Below are positions 47,067 to 60,784 of a stretch of DNA of 64,000 nt, in pieces (positions within the stretch are counted from its first letter, which is position 1; each line of letters begins with the position of its first letter). The notes beneath the pieces are model-generated. The model searched no databases. It was not told where the DNA came from and saw only the letters and a list, made by a program, of their open reading frames with translations. The translations under genes were made by a program, and so were the position numbers. Source of the DNA: Tamarix chinensis (lineage: Eukaryota; Streptophyta; Magnoliopsida; Caryophyllales; Tamaricaceae). The stretch covers positions 69,717,245-69,781,244 of the forward strand of contig CM060175.1 of assembly GCA_030549775.1 (NCBI GenBank), read 5' to 3'.

Positions 47067-49340
47067 TAAAACCTTTTTAGAGTCTATTAATTATTCAATT
47101 GTTGAGGTTTTTAAAATTTTTAATCGTGCAACAAGTTCAAAAACCTAGTTTCATGTTAAACTTTTATTTCTGCTTAATGTCTAGATTTATAAGTATGATT
47201 TAGGAGGCCTTTCTAACAATAGCTATCAGTAGAGTTGTGAGAAATAAATAGTAGATTTGATACTATAATATCAGCTTTTTCAAGCTGTGAGTCACTAGAA
47301 AGGGAATAAACTTTTTTAAATATGTTGGTTGATTTTTTGGAATGTGGAGGATTTAATGTGCTAGAAAGTTAAATAGGTCATCTTTGATTTTCATTTTCTC
47401 CCCTACCTATGGTTAGGGATGAAGTTAAAAATGAATACCTCCCCTTATATGTACTTTTTAAGGGTCCATATGTACATATCTTGGTTAGAATATCAGTCAA
47501 TAGTGTGGGCTTTGAATGACAATTAAAAAGATATATATGTGAAATTTTGGTCAAGCGATGAATTAGTATGATGCATAAAAATAGGTCCAATCAGATATAA
47601 ATATTATCCTATTGTAATTCTATATTAGTAGCAGTACTTTTGTTTTTGTATTAGTGGTAGCCAATATTCATTAGTTTTTTTTAATGGAGAAAACTCAATT
47701 ACTTTGGCTTTGTTGCCTTGACCATATATCTTGCAAATTGCATATGGTTGAGTGGAAGATTATGCAAATGCGAGCTTCCTTTCCTTTATAGCATATGCTT
47801 TCAAATGACCAACTTCCATTATTTTCTTGATATACTTCCAAATTGTAGAATCTTTGAAGAAAATGCTTGCTCCTTGGAACGATGTTGCAAAATTAATTCA
47901 TTTGGTAGCAACAACTAACTTAGCATTTTATATTTAGCTTAACTTTTTTGTCATATTATTTTGTAAAATAAATGAAACAGAATCTATATATAATTTATTA
48001 AAAATCTCAATATAAATAAGATCTTAAAAGGATGAACTTTTATGAACCCAAAACTTATGCAAAATTTGAAACCTGTTGCACATGCTTCAATTATTAGTAT
48101 GATCCAATAGATCTTGACAACAATTTAGTTAAGCACAAGAAAAAATAGAAATGGTTTCTTATGAAAAGAAAATCATCCCGCAAATTAAAAAACACCAACA
48201 CTTTCTCGACCACAACAACTGACATTTCCCTGATGTGAAAACCGCAAAATGGAAACTAGCTAGAAAGACCCCACAACATCAACGAGTTTCAACTCCTTGA
48301 AATATTTACCTTGTTTCTCAATCTTATGAACCAAAATAGTAAGCACAACATCCTTTAACTCAGCTTTAATATCATCTTGTTTAGCATCATGATCAGTTTC
48401 ATCCTTTATTACAACTTCTCCTTTATGTTGTCCTTGAATGTTCAATACTTTTATCATTAATGGTAATTTTTTTGTCTTATTTATAAATTCCAATAAATTT
48501 TTTACGTAGCTTATAATAATCATCTATTTTTTTTCACTCGTCTAAGGAGTTAATGAAATGGTGATGTGTTCTCGAATAGTTTGTTCATGTTTTCTCTTTC
48601 TTAGAGGTGAAAGGCCATCACAGTAACTAAGGATAGCAATGAACAAAAATATACCAAGACTGCCAAAAGATTACAGCAAGCTAATTTTCATAAATGTAGC
48701 ATGATACTATATAAAATAGGATACAATATACTATGTACAAAGTTTCTCACCGCGTGCCAAATACTAGAACAAGAGTAAAGAAATTCATGATCTTAATTAC
48801 CTTACCTTGGTTATCCCTCACGGAACAATGTATTACATAAATTCCAAACATTTTGAGTAACTGATCGAATTAAAGATATTAAATGAAGTTTTGCAGTTGT
48901 GGCTATCCTAGGTATGCTAGTATTTGATGATTCCCAACATAACAAACAAGAGGTATTTCACTGGGCTTCTTATCTTTCTCTGATGGAGACAAACTATCTT
49001 ATCAAGAAAGTTATTGATATACGTTTACAATTAATTATCCCTTTTGATTAACATTTGTAAGATGAAACACAAATAGTATATGAGTATTAGAAAAGAGAAT
49101 TCATATCATATATTCGCGGACATTTAAGGATTGTTTGGCATGATCATTTTTCAATTTTTCTTTTTTAGAAAATTGAAACTCTGGTATTTTGTTTTATAAT
49201 ACAATTGTATCTAAAAATCGTTTTCGAATTCTAAAATGTGTTTTCACTAAGCCATAATCACCATTTGCCACAATTATAATGACAACAACAACAACAATAA
49301 CAACTATAGTTTGTAATACATTGAGATAAAACATATTGTT
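47067..49340. other. CACTA-1 interior, middle part, no gene recognised
   Basis: AT-rich. The longest frame (minus strand, 48260-48523, 87 residues) is Lys/Asp/Val-rich and contains KDETDHDAKQDDIKAELKD; I recognise no domain. It could be an exon remnant. Near 49255-49310 a CAACAACAA run and words like those at the CACTA-1 ends appear. Confidence 0.45.
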
Positions 49341-52300
49341 CAACACCTCCAAATTTACTACTTAAATTTTTTATTAAATACAAAATAATAGGTATTACCA
49401 TCACACTTAACATAAGTATGGTTTTCTCACCTTCCATATGTCAAATGTTAAGGCTCAAAATAAGTTAGATCCATATCAAAGCAGTGAAAAGAAGAGATAA
49501 TAACATGTATAAATGTTATGGATACACATCACCTGTACAACAACGATAATTAAAATACAATGAGGGACATAAGAGTCCAAGAAAAACCAATAATGACAAA
49601 ATTTAGTACCCAAAGGCATGACATCAGTTTACCCTCACTTTTAGACCTAAAAGCCCATTCTGATAATGGAATCTCCTCCTAAGGACCCCACTAATACTCA
49701 CTACACTTATACGTCTTCTGTTACTCCATGGCTCACACATATTCATCTACAAGTATAATATTAGTATAACTTTCACATACTAAGTAAATTACATTACCTC
49801 ACAAGAGATAGCATGTTCACATTACACATAATCAGAAAACATACTTAAAGCAAAAAACTACATAAAGTAATAAGAATATGATTACTATAAGATAACCTAT
49901 ACAAAATCAAAGTCTCATGATCCACAACCAACACACTTATAAATCTCAAACACATAATAACCATATCATAATATATGACTAATAAGGTAGTGCAATAAGG
50001 CTCTATCAACCAATCAACCAAAACAATTCCAGTTAAGGCTAATAGAACAGTGATAGTCCCGGAGAAGTATAAAGTACTTTAGTTATACGGGCGCATAAAG
50101 CAACACGGTAACCTCCCAACTATTCCATCAAGTCAATCCATATAAACCATAGATAGGAATAAAGATAACAACTGAACCAACTATCATATACATTATTGAT
50201 ATCCACACATATTGGTTAATTCCATTTTTATTACTCAAGGGAATACAAGCAACAAATCGGATACGTATAAAGTACATCAATCATACTAGCGCATAAAGCA
50301 ACACAATACCCTCCCAACCATACCACCTGGAGACATATAAATTACATCAGTAATACTAGCACACTCATGCAATACAATATCCTCCCAACCTAGATTAGCT
50401 ACTTTTTAAGTATCGATACCCCCTAGAGGCCCTATAGGTGACCTATAAAGTATACTAAGGTCTTATTGGGGTACTAACGTACACGAGTGAAACTAATCCA
50501 AAACAATGATTCTTATCTCGTCTCCAAGATAGCTCGCCCTAGAGAGTGAATCATTTCCAATACTGAGGTCTTCCACTTTAATATTAGTACTTTACTTGGT
50601 GATCACAAATACAAGATAATTCCAAATTTTCTTAATACTTTTCCTTTATTTTCGACTATTCGAGTAAACCATAAGGTCAACAATCCAAGCCATAGTCAAA
50701 TTCAAAACTGAGGTCAATCTATTGATATACTAAGACCATCCTATGTCCAAAATGACCAAAATGTTCTTAAAACCCTAATTACACCTTTATTATCTAATTT
50801 CCTACCAAACATTATTATGATGATATCTTGTCATAAAAATGATAAATGTATATTTTCCAATATGTATGCATCTCAAAACTTAAGTATACAGAACCCTGAG
50901 CATGCATTTCTAATATGGCATATATCCCATGCAACATATATATACAGATTGATAGTAATTAATGTCATGATACATGAAATAATATATTTCTAACCTTAGA
51001 GCATTTGAATAGAAATTATTACAATTTAACCCTAATTGTGCTTTGTATACTATCATGTTATATATATATATATATATAACACCCTAGATACCACTTGCAA
51101 TGATAATCATGAAACACATAGCATGGAATAAACATAATAACTTGGCAAGGCCACTTACCCTAACAAAATCCTAGTCATGTATAAGTTAATCATTTACAAA
51201 TTCCACGTGCACATATCTCATATTTAACAACAAGTTTAACATATGCTAACTATTTATAATCATGCTTTCAACATTCAAGCATTTTCATAGCACTTGCATA
51301 AAATAAAACCCTAGCATGATTCTAGATCTAAAAAACCTATCATGCTCACACATAAATTCTATCATCTTATGAGTTATTAAATTTACCTAAATCTAAGCTA
51401 CACAGAAGCCCAAAAGTTGTCTTCTCTATGACACCTCAAGGATTACCTAAGCAAGCAACACCCGAAAGCCTATATTAGCATATAATACAATACAAAAATC
51501 AATAAAAATAATCAAAACCAAATCTATAAAGGGAAATATAACAACTGAGGTAAAGAAAAGCTACACATGGTAACAATGCAATAAGGGAGCAATAGTATAT
51601 GGGGCTTATACCACAAAACCTTCGCATCGTGAGTTATTCATGTCGAATGGGGGGAATAATGTCACAAACTCATGTAGCAAGGGGGCGGGTAGTGTCCAAA
51701 GTTCATAAATCAAAAGGGAAGCAAAGCTCACACAGTAAAAGAGGAGGCAAAGTCTTAAGGAACAATGTGAGCTATGGGCACAACAAAGGGGGTAGCAACA
51801 TGAGTTTCTCTCATTGCCAAGGGGTGTGTAACATGAGTGTCTCACACAAAGGATGAGTAGTGTGAGGTTGCAGAGCTTTGACCTAGGAGACTTTGACAAA
51901 AAAATATGAAACAATGAAGGAGAAGGTTGAGAATGCTACAAATGGAAGCTTAGGAGAAAAGGGAGGAGTTCACAACCTAAAGGGATCTATTTTTTTATCA
52001 AAAAAATGAGGGAGGAAGGAGGCTTCATATGGGTGAAGGTGGCGTGAGAATGATTGGGATGATTATACAGGGTATGGTCGAGTCAGAAGTCAAGGCATGG
52101 GGTGAACAATAGAGAGCTAGTGTAAAATAAGGAAATATGATGGGGAAAGGTGGAATGTGAAAGAAGACCAAACCACATTTTAGTTAGGAATTCTAGTTAG
52201 AGTAACCAAACCAAAGGGAAGCATTCAGTTATCAAAGCTTGAGTTCCACAGCTAAAGAGATACATGTTAAGGTCCAAACTAGGGTTAAAATTAATAACCC

Positions 52301-52428
52301 AAATTCTCTCAATTTTTAACCTTATTTGTTATAATAATACATTTAATATAAAACATCTTACAATGATTACCATAATTAACTATGCATAATTACTAATTTT
52401 ATAATTAGGGTTTCTAAAAATGGTATAT
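49341..52428 (-). repeat. Family X LTR, copy 4
   Basis: Plus-strand left end TGTTCAACACCTCCAAAT near 49341 corresponds to the TGTAACACCC end. The segment TACCATCACACTTAACATAA near 49396 matches copy 6 near 60894 and the complement of copy 2. Words GCGCATAAAGCAACAC recur near 50092 and 50290; their complement matches copy 5 near 58250-58285. A purine-rich but shorter stretch lies at about 51900-52260, and the LTR start is placed near 52428 (AAAAATGGTATATTA). Length is about 3.1 kb. The frames of 85 and 102 residues at 51.6-51.9 kb are not genes. Confidence 0.55.
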
Positions 52429-54680
52429 TATATATTGTTTGTGAGCTCATCATTTATCTATACTTTAGTGGTGATTTATTTATGAGTAGGTGTAACAAAT
52501 ACATAACAAGACATTGATACTTACCTACTTAAATGGTCATTTATTAGTAATTTTCATAGCATATGCTATTCACCTTAACACTTTTGATTCTAAACTTGAT
52601 TACTTTCTACAAGCTTATAAGCTCACATATTTAAATGTGGTGATATTAGTCAAAGGAATTGTTTTTTTTTAGCAATCTGATACCTACTACTTTGTCGGTA
52701 TATATATTGTTTATTAAATGTGTAATGATACCTTGAATAGATGAAGAACTTGCTGTATTACTATGATAATATGTTAAAAATAAGTTATATCATTTATTCC
52801 ACAAATAATTTTTAAGAAGATGTCTTCTAACATAAAAATTAGCATATTCTCGAAGTTATAAAATTTTGATGCAACTAAGGCAACAACATATGAATCAAGA
52901 GAATATGACCTTCATGTTTCTTTAGAAATGAAAATTTTACTTATGTCAGATATTTGTTATGCAATTGATTATACATTAGGAAGAAAAAATTAGCACATGT
53001 TAGTAGAAAGTATTAAAAAATTAATTTTCATCAACTCAATATAAGGAAACCTGATTGAGTGACTCTTTTATTCTATGGCACTCCAGCTAAGTTGCTAAAT
53101 ATTAGTAACTAGAGTAGGCATATAGCCAATTTTATTGAATAGCACATGATTTGTGGATTTGATAGGGAAGCTAAAGACTCCAACTAATATTCATGATAAT
53201 AATATGAAGTATAAACTAATTTCTAAGATACTAGCCCTTTAAAAAAATACCAAACAAAAATGAGTGTGTAGGCTTTCAACATCCAACCTAACCAAATGAC
53301 TTAAAGCCTGTAGTAGGTAGAGTGTAATTGAAATTAAAAGATCTACCTCACATAACCAAGAGGCATAAGAAATTATGATGGAACTAATTAAATTATAGTA
53401 TGTCATATAAGGTGATGGTTCACATGAACATGAATCTTAGAAAATTAATATAATCATAAGAATATTTTTTTTCCTTTTCAAATGGAGAAGGAGAAAACAT
53501 GGTGGTAAAGTATTGATAGAGATGAATGCCCCCCAAAAACATGAAATTTATGCTAATAATTCATAAGTAATGAAAATGTTTCACTTGAATCATATAAAGT
53601 GTCATAGTGGAAACACCTAGAAATACCTAAAAGGCAAGCATAATTTTATGCTTCCTCATATTTACTTGAAAAAAGAACATATGTGTTTCTAAATAATGTG
53701 ATATAAATTTTTATGAAGTAGCCTCCAAAACTTGCTAGCTTTCATTAAAGGATCCTCCATCTAGAGTGTGCTAGCATGACCAATAACTATAAGAGAAGCA
53801 AAAACTTTAAGAAATCAAACCAATGGTAGTCAAATTCCCTTGAAGGCAAGATACTTGCAGTGATGAAAATTAGTTAATATATTTATGTGCACAAATTGAT
53901 GTCCTTATATTTCATGGCATAACTCTTTTATCTTAATATTAGACCGAGTCTTTGTTTATTTTCATTTTCATAAGTTGGGATACATATTTGATCATATTTA
54001 ATTATACAAGGGTTTTTTGGGATTCCTCGCTTGAAGACTCTTCAATAAGAATTTCTATTTCTTTTTTTCTTTTACCATGCCAAAACGTCAATTATACTCA
54101 TTTCTTGTCCTATATTGTGAAAGCCTATAGTTCAACAAGTCCCTACTTACATGACTCTCCCCTCTGCATGCTTCTGTTGTTTGTTGGTTCTTGATTCAAG
54201 TGATTGATATTTTGTAATGTTGAGCACATGATGTGATGCTAATTATCATTTTTAAGAATGTGATTCATGTGGTAAAAATGGAGAAGTGGTCCACATATTT
54301 CTAATACATTTTCTTTCACTCAAATTACACCAACCTCTTCCTTGTTGTGTAATTAACACATCTACTTGTCTACTAAAAAAATCTAATATAATATATTTTG
54401 TTTTATTTATTTTTAGTGGTATTCATATTATTAAATTTATTTCTACCTTTTTTCAAGTAGGATGAAAGTCATTGAATGTGATAATAGCTGAGGATGGATT
54501 TAGCTCTATGCATATATGTACTTATGATCATATGTAATTGCCTGATGGATATTGTCGATTGATTTGTGTTGACAAGGGCATTATATTAGCATATATGTTG
54601 AGAATGTTTTTTCATATGTTTAATATATATATATATATATGGTATGCAAAGAGAATTACCAAATATATAAATTATAATTT
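52429..54680. other. CACTA-1 interior, right part, no gene recognised
   Basis: AT-rich, many stops in all frames; the longest frame (53952-54194) has no domain. A (TA)n run lies near 54621-54641. Confidence 0.45.
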
Positions 54681-55250
54681 ATATGTGTGGTAGCATATTT
54701 CTTTGCAATGACATATGTTTTTAGCAATGACATATAATGTTGCGGTTATATGGTTTGATAGTGAAAAATATTGGTTTTAAAAATAAGTGGTTGGATTAGG
54801 CTCAATTTTTTGCAATAACATACACATTGCAGTTATGTTTTCCTACAGTCAAAATTAGATTTTTTTTTGCAATGATAAAAGTTGCTCTTGAATTAGTTTT
54901 ATTTTTTGAAATGAACAATGTTGTTGTAGCTGCATTTTTTCACAACGATAAATGTTGTTGCTAAATATGTTAATATATATATATTGCAATGATAAATTTT
55001 GTTGCAACAAACACAACTATGTTATGCATGGTGATTTTGTATTGCAATGACATTTGTTCTGCAATTGCAATTATTGTTGCACCAAATTAATTTTTTTCAA
55101 TTTTAATAGTTTTTACTTATTTTTCCCCCAATTCCATGCTAGAAAACAACCCAACAGCAAAAATTATCATTGTAATAATTTTTTTTTGCAATAACTTGGA
55201 ATCTTTAGTAATGAAAATTATTTTTGCCAAAAAAGAGTTTCCTTATAGTG
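54681..55250. repeat. Right subterminal repeats and end of CACTA-1
   Basis: The word TGCAATGACATATG and variants (TTGCAATGATAAA, ATTGCAATGACATTTG) appear about eight times, with partners such as ATGTTGTTGC. The end AGTTTCCTTATAGTG matches the complement of a CACTA end. Confidence 0.6.
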
Positions 55251-55868
55251 TCATTTTTATATGATCTACTATAATTAGATGTGTAAGTCATAAAAATCCA
55301 TATAAACCTCAACCTCCCTCCGCCTCCTACCGTTACCACTATAATCTGTCCACTCGAGAATTGCTACTATCGCCATTATAATACACCTTATTTTTAGAAA
55401 ACCAAAGTTATATAGGATTTGTATTAGGTGGAGGTTATATTTTATTAGGTTATGTTTCACCACATTTGTTATGAGTTTTAGAACCCTAGCAACATTTTTG
55501 AAATATTTTGTTCAGAAGTCTTTGTCCTTTCTTACGGTTTTATGTTTTGTGTCATTTTCAGCCACTTTTGGCACTCAACATTTGCCAGGACTATTCTCTA
55601 ATGTGGTTATTTGAAATTATCATATTTTTATAATTATTGTATTCTTTATTATAATTCTAAAGCAATTTGTTGACAAAAGATATTATTTATTCTCCAGCTA
55701 GTCTTATTTCAATGTTTTGAGCCCCGTTAATCCTTTTTTGTTATTGAAATTTTATGAAAGTTCTGGAATCATATTACTTTGATGTTTTTGAGCTATAAAT
55801 AACTTTATAAAAATGAGGTAAAACTAAATTTATAATTTTTAGGCCAAAATAGATATTATTGGTCGTGT
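55251..55868. other. Non-coding DNA
   Basis: Between the CACTA-1 end and family X copy 5. A short C-rich patch with CCTCCCTCCGCCTCC lies near 55311-55330. No gene. Confidence 0.5.
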
Positions 55869-58800
55869 ATACATCATCAAATCTAACTTCTTTTCTTCAA
55901 TTCTTATCCAAACTTGATGAGAGTGAATATGGGCCTTTAGTTTTTGGTAATAAATGAGAGCCTCTCATTTGTTTCCAATTTAATATAATTTCCTCCTCCA
56001 TTATACTTGATATTTTCACAAAATATCAAATGAAAACTTAATAATTAACTTACCCCTAAATTATCCTCCATTACTCCCACAATTATAACCATATTTTCCC
56101 CTTCTTCTCCACCAAAATTCTATCTTTTTTCTCCCTCAATTTTTTCCCTCCCTCTTCTTCTTCCACCATTTTTAAAGCTTGATTAAGCCTCCAATCTTAA
56201 TGATAATTTCCTTAATCCTTTCTCTTTAATTCTTTCTTCTCTGATTATGAATTTATGAGCTTGTTTTCCTAATATTTTATATAATTGTTCTAGGTTTCAT
56301 TTTACCATTTTATTAATGATAAATCTTGGGATTAAAGGTAAACATCCAAAACTTAAGTGAATGGAATTTATATGTTTATATCCTTTGATTTTAAAGTTAT
56401 CATGATTTTAGCGATTTGTGATGATTCAACCATACTTGGTGATGTGGGGCTTTTTTTGATCTTGTGGGTTTTTTATTTATCAAATTGATGATTCCATGTT
56501 AAAATTGGTAACTTTTAGATTAGCCTTGATATATAACATGCCATGATTTGATGATCCTAAGTGTGATATATTTTTTATGGAATATTTGTATGATTTAGGG
56601 GGTTTTGATCATTTAAGTGTTTTATGAAATTTATTATACCATGTTTTAGGTCAATTGATTTGGATAAACTTTGATATTTACCTTTTTAAAATACGAGTTC
56701 ATTTGATATGATTTTTTTATAGCAAAAATAAGGTTTAGAAGCTTTAGGTATGATTTGGGTATTTTGATGATTTTTATTATTAGATTCAAAATATGTTCAT
56801 ACCATGATGATACTTGTAATTTTTATACCAATTTTGGCATATATTATGGTAACAATCAAGTTTTGAAGATCTTAATTTTGTTTAATATTTTAAAAGCTTA
56901 AAACGTCATCCGAATTATTTATGATATTCAAAGTGTTATTAGTTAATGACATCTTAATTACCCTGATTTTAATCTTTTAATAATTGTATTTTTTAAATAA
57001 TCAATAAACATATTATATACCAATTTTGGTATATATTATATTTAGTAATAATCAAGTGTTGAATGTCTTAATTTTGGTTAAAGTTTTAAAATCTTTAGAA
57101 CATTCTTTGCATTCTTCATGATATTTAAAGTGTTCTTAACTAATTATGTATTAATTATGCTAATTAGGTTTTAATCTTTCAATAATGGTGTTTTTGAGAT
57201 AATTAACCAAAATATGACCAAATTTACCCTTAAAGGCTTTAGTGAACTTTTAAATTCAAAGGTGGACCACAACCTCTAATATCTTATTATTTTACCCTCA
57301 TGAATAATGATTTCTAGTAAATAATAATTCCTAGAAATAAAATATGTTATCTTGTTTGCTTTTAATCTTCTTGGTATAAAACACCATTTATATCGAGTAA
57401 TTAATAACATTTTTTGTGAATAGTATTATTTTTTAAAAATGGCATAGGACCTTATTTTGACTTAGTCAAGCTAAATGTATTTGTAATTTTTGTCAATTTT
57501 GGCTCTAAAGGTAAAAATTAGTTTTTATTGTTTTATCCTCGTTTGGGGTTATCTGAACTTATGGAGTGGGTTTTAGATCTTTAAAGTGGGTCTGGTCTTT
57601 TATGACCTCAAATGTGATTCATTGTACCTTAAATTATTTTCAAGATCATTTTGGCTTCTATGACTTGTAGATGGTTTTATTTGATTTGTCTTATAACCTA
57701 GTTTAATCTTGTAATGAGTTATCCCTTTGGATTTTTATTGATATATTTTGGTTTTTCATACCTTAGTTTTGATATCTTATAAGATATGCCTCATCTTATG
57801 CGGCTGTATCATGGAGGTTATGGTTGGATGGCTAACCTTAGCCTTTCATGGCTAGTTATTTGTAGCCTTTATGTTCCTTGGTTAAGTGGAAAAAGTTGGT
57901 AGATGACTTGTTTGGCTATTATGTGTGGACCTTTGTGTTCCTTAGTGAATAATGGAATATTATTGAATAAAACACTAATTATTAATTTGAAAGATCTCGA
58001 GTTGGGAATGGGATAATCTTTAGGGTTAGCTATCTTAAAGACGATGTATGATCCTTTAATTTGGTTTGGTTCCACTGGTGTGCCTTAGAGCACTAATAAG
58101 CCCTATTTTATACTATAGGTGACATCGAGACCCTATAAGAGGTGTGTATACTTAAGGGTTAGGTGACCGAGGTTTGATGGGTACTGTGCTACTCAGTAGC
58201 ACCAATATGACTAGTAGATGGCAGTGTATCCGGGTTACATGGCGGAAAGGGTAATGTGTTGCATTATGTGCACTAGTATGATAGTGGCACATCATGTGTG
58301 TCTTTGGGTTACATGGTTTGAAATGTAATGTTATTGTGTGGCTTATGAACGATGCATCTTAGCATCTATAAGTTACATTAGTATGATCGAGGTATTTTAG
58401 TATCCTCAAGTTACAATTTTTGAATCCTTCTTGAGTAATACAAGGGAAAGTATTATGTATATTGGTTCGGTAGCTGCCTTATGTGCACTACCCTTGATTG
58501 TTGAGTTATGGGTTTGTGACTGCCTTATGTGCACTATCCTTAATTATTGAATCATGGGTTGGTAGTTACATTATGTGCACTACTTTTGTCATTGTTACTA
58601 GTTTGGTAGTTCATTATGTGCACTACCTATGTCGTGGAGAGTTTATAGTTATCACAATATACTACCATTGTTATTGTGTTGGTAAGGGAATTATGTGCAC
58701 TACCCTTGTTATTGCATGATGATATATGCATTATCTTGAATTTACACGTGAGTTTGTTATGTTGTGTTGTGTGAGCATGGTGTGCTATGAGTATGTTAGG

Positions 58801-59358
58801 GTTTATGCATATGATTTTACCCATGAGAGTATGATTATCTATAATGGTGGTTGTATCCCATAGTGGTGTATCGTATTAGGTTATTCCATGTGAGTTGTTA
58901 GTATGCATGATTTTACACTTTTGTGTGTTGTATGACTATATAAGTAGATTATTTGCTCAGGATTATGTATGTTTACTCAGTACTTTTTTACTAAAGATGT
59001 TAGTTTTCGGTGTTTGTAATGAGGGTGATCTAGATACTATTAGAGCTTGAGCTAAAGTCAAAGAGTAGAATTTGGTGTTTTATCTCATGTTGGGAGTTTC
59101 TAGTTTTGGTTCTAATTGGCGTGATTCAACTTTGTAACCATGTATTAAGATTTTGTAATGTATTTTTTTTTACTTTGCAACATTGATCTTGTTATATAAT
59201 GTTTTTTTATATCCGACCTTGCATCTGTTATGGGCTAAGTGAATGTGCATACCTCTTCTCATGATAGATGTGGTAGTAACATCCCTTATTTTTTATTTTA
59301 TCTTTTGCAGTGTATTTTTAAAATGAAAACTTAAAGTTGAGAAAAATGGGGGTGTTAA
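55869..59358 (+). repeat. Family X LTR, copy 5
   Basis: Ends GGGGGTGTTAAA at 59358. Preceding landmarks: TTTACTCAGTAC near 58972, the block with GTAGTAACATCCC near 59270-59285, GAAAACTTAAAG. It has a pyrimidine-rich part at about 56090-56175, weaker than in copies 1, 3 and 7, and a run of TTATGTGCACTA repeats (58255-58715). The start near 55869 (TGTATACATCATC) is only a guess. Several short motifs match copy 4. Confidence 0.5.
58255..58715 (+). repeat. TTATGTGCACTA tandem repeat within family X copy 5
   Basis: Six occurrences of TTATGTGCACTA (near 58263, 58478, 58525, 58573, 58613, 58690), most followed by C, CTT or TT and GTTATTG-like text. Unit spacing is mostly 40-75 bp. TGTGCACT is partly self-complementary. 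Confidence 0.8.
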
Positions 59359-60309
59359 AGCTACTATCTTAGTCACTGTTATTGCCATCGATGACATGTC
59401 TTTCCTCTACAACAAGAACCAACAAGCACCACCATCTAGCCTCCTCCATGTTCCATCTTTGTCCAACCTCGCCAACTCAGTTAATTATCGTAGAATCTTT
59501 GTTGCATGGTGCAACCTGAGAACTAGATATGGATCTGGATCTATATTTTTTTCTAGACATAGATTTACACTCCTAAATTAGTGTCAAAATTATATTTGAT
59601 TATGCTTTCCATTTGCTAAGTTCATTTATGAAGTCAAGTTGGATGTCAAGTTTGGTTGTTCAAACTCAATTATGTTTCATTTTTTTATTGATTATGTGTG
59701 GCTCGATTTCTCTATTCCTCAAAATTCTTGCAATTACTTGGTGTGTTTCAACATAAATGCTTGATACTTGATGTTCATTGTCGATTATGATCGCTTCCAT
59801 TGATATTTGTTGTGGTTTCTCAAACTCATTTGTGCCAATTTGAAAATTTTGGTTGCTGGTTGCTCATTAATTTAATGTTATTTTACATTTTTGAATTAGA
59901 GTTTTAAATCTCGGGTTGGTTTGTGCTGATAGTTTCTATTTTCTTAGTGAGTTTGGTCTATTGATATTTTTGATAACTTAAGTAGAATTTTGTTCCTTCT
60001 TAGACTCCAAATAATGTGCATGTTTGGAGGGAGGAAAGGAGAGACGAGGTCGGGGAGAGAATGAGAGTGTCATGTTTTGATTGCTTTATTATTCGATTTT
60101 TTTGTTTGATTTATTTAGGTGTCTTCACTAGAAAAAGATGTCTGAAATTTTGTTAGTATAGTAGCGTGGGCAGTGGCTTGACAGTTTTAGGGTGCTAACA
60201 GTGGTGGCAGGATAGAGTGAGTGGTGGTTCATTAGTGGCGGCAATGAACTTTTACAATTATCCTAAAAAAATAATAAAAATATATAATTTGAGAGGGTAG
60301 ATAATAGGG
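59359..60309. other. Non-coding DNA
   Basis: No gene recognised. A 61-residue frame at 59396-59581 has no domain. A GTGGTGGC-rich patch lies near 60165-60245. Confidence 0.5.
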
Positions 60310-60480
60310 TTTGTTAAAGAAAGGGGGAATTTTGTCATTTTTGTGTGCCCTTACTTTTTCAAAGTTAATTGAGATTTAACACATTTTGTAGCTATAGGGT
60401 TATTTGGTGCACTATCCTCAACATTTAGGATTATCTAGCATATTTCTAAAAAAACAAGGTTATATCATATATTTTACCTA
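60310..60480 (+). repeat. Dispersed repeat, copy B (partner at 30640-30842)
   Basis: Inverted relative to copy A. Shared words in the same order include CCTTACTTTTT, AGTTAATTGAGATTT, GGTTAT and GGTTATATCATA. A family X piece lies about 300 bp further on, as for copy A. Confidence 0.65.
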
Positions 60481-60784
60481 AAGTTCAAATTATAAAATTC
60501 TTGACAAATTTCAAGCATACTAATTCCCATTTTGTTTCCGACATAGATCATGGCATAAAGAAAAATCTCAAGAGGATTTATCATTTTTTGTTGGAAATTT
60601 GAAGTGAAATACATCCTTAAAGTATCTCGAATTTCATAATTCCAAGAGGAATGAGCAAAACTACTGACAACTAATTGTGCAAGGTATTGAGTATCGATAT
60701 TTTGGAAATCAAGTTGCATTACTGGCATCTCCCTACTTATACCAATGTAATTTCTAAATTCCTTGTGTAATGTGGAGGTAGGGG
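60481..60784. other. Non-coding DNA
   Basis: No domain in the minus-strand frame of 84 residues at 60474-60728. Confidence 0.45.

Larger units (their letters stand above)
40636..55250. mobile_element. CACTA-1: DNA transposon with two nested retroelement parts
   Basis: The left end reads CACTAAAAGAAATATCC (40636) and the complement of the right end reads CACTATAAGGAAACTC (55250). Both ends are followed by about 0.5 kb filled with the same kind of words (CAACAA, TTGTTGC, GCAATGACATAT and complements). The flanking triplets are TTA (left) and TCA (right), agreeing at 2 of 3 bases, as an old 3-bp duplication would. The 14.6 kb span contains Copia-2 (about 5.0 kb) and family X copy 4 (about 3.1 kb), leaving about 6.5 kb of own sequence. 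I find no transposase in it, so it is decayed or non-autonomous. That both ends belong to one element is inference. Confidence 0.55.

Noticed and set aside
58255..58715. CRISPR-like spacing of repeats
   Set aside because: Irregular spacers, eukaryotic LTR context, no cas genes; it is an LTR-internal repeat.
59396..59581. Possible host exon (61 residues)
   Set aside because: No domain, no splice-site context I could support, and its neighbours are repeats.
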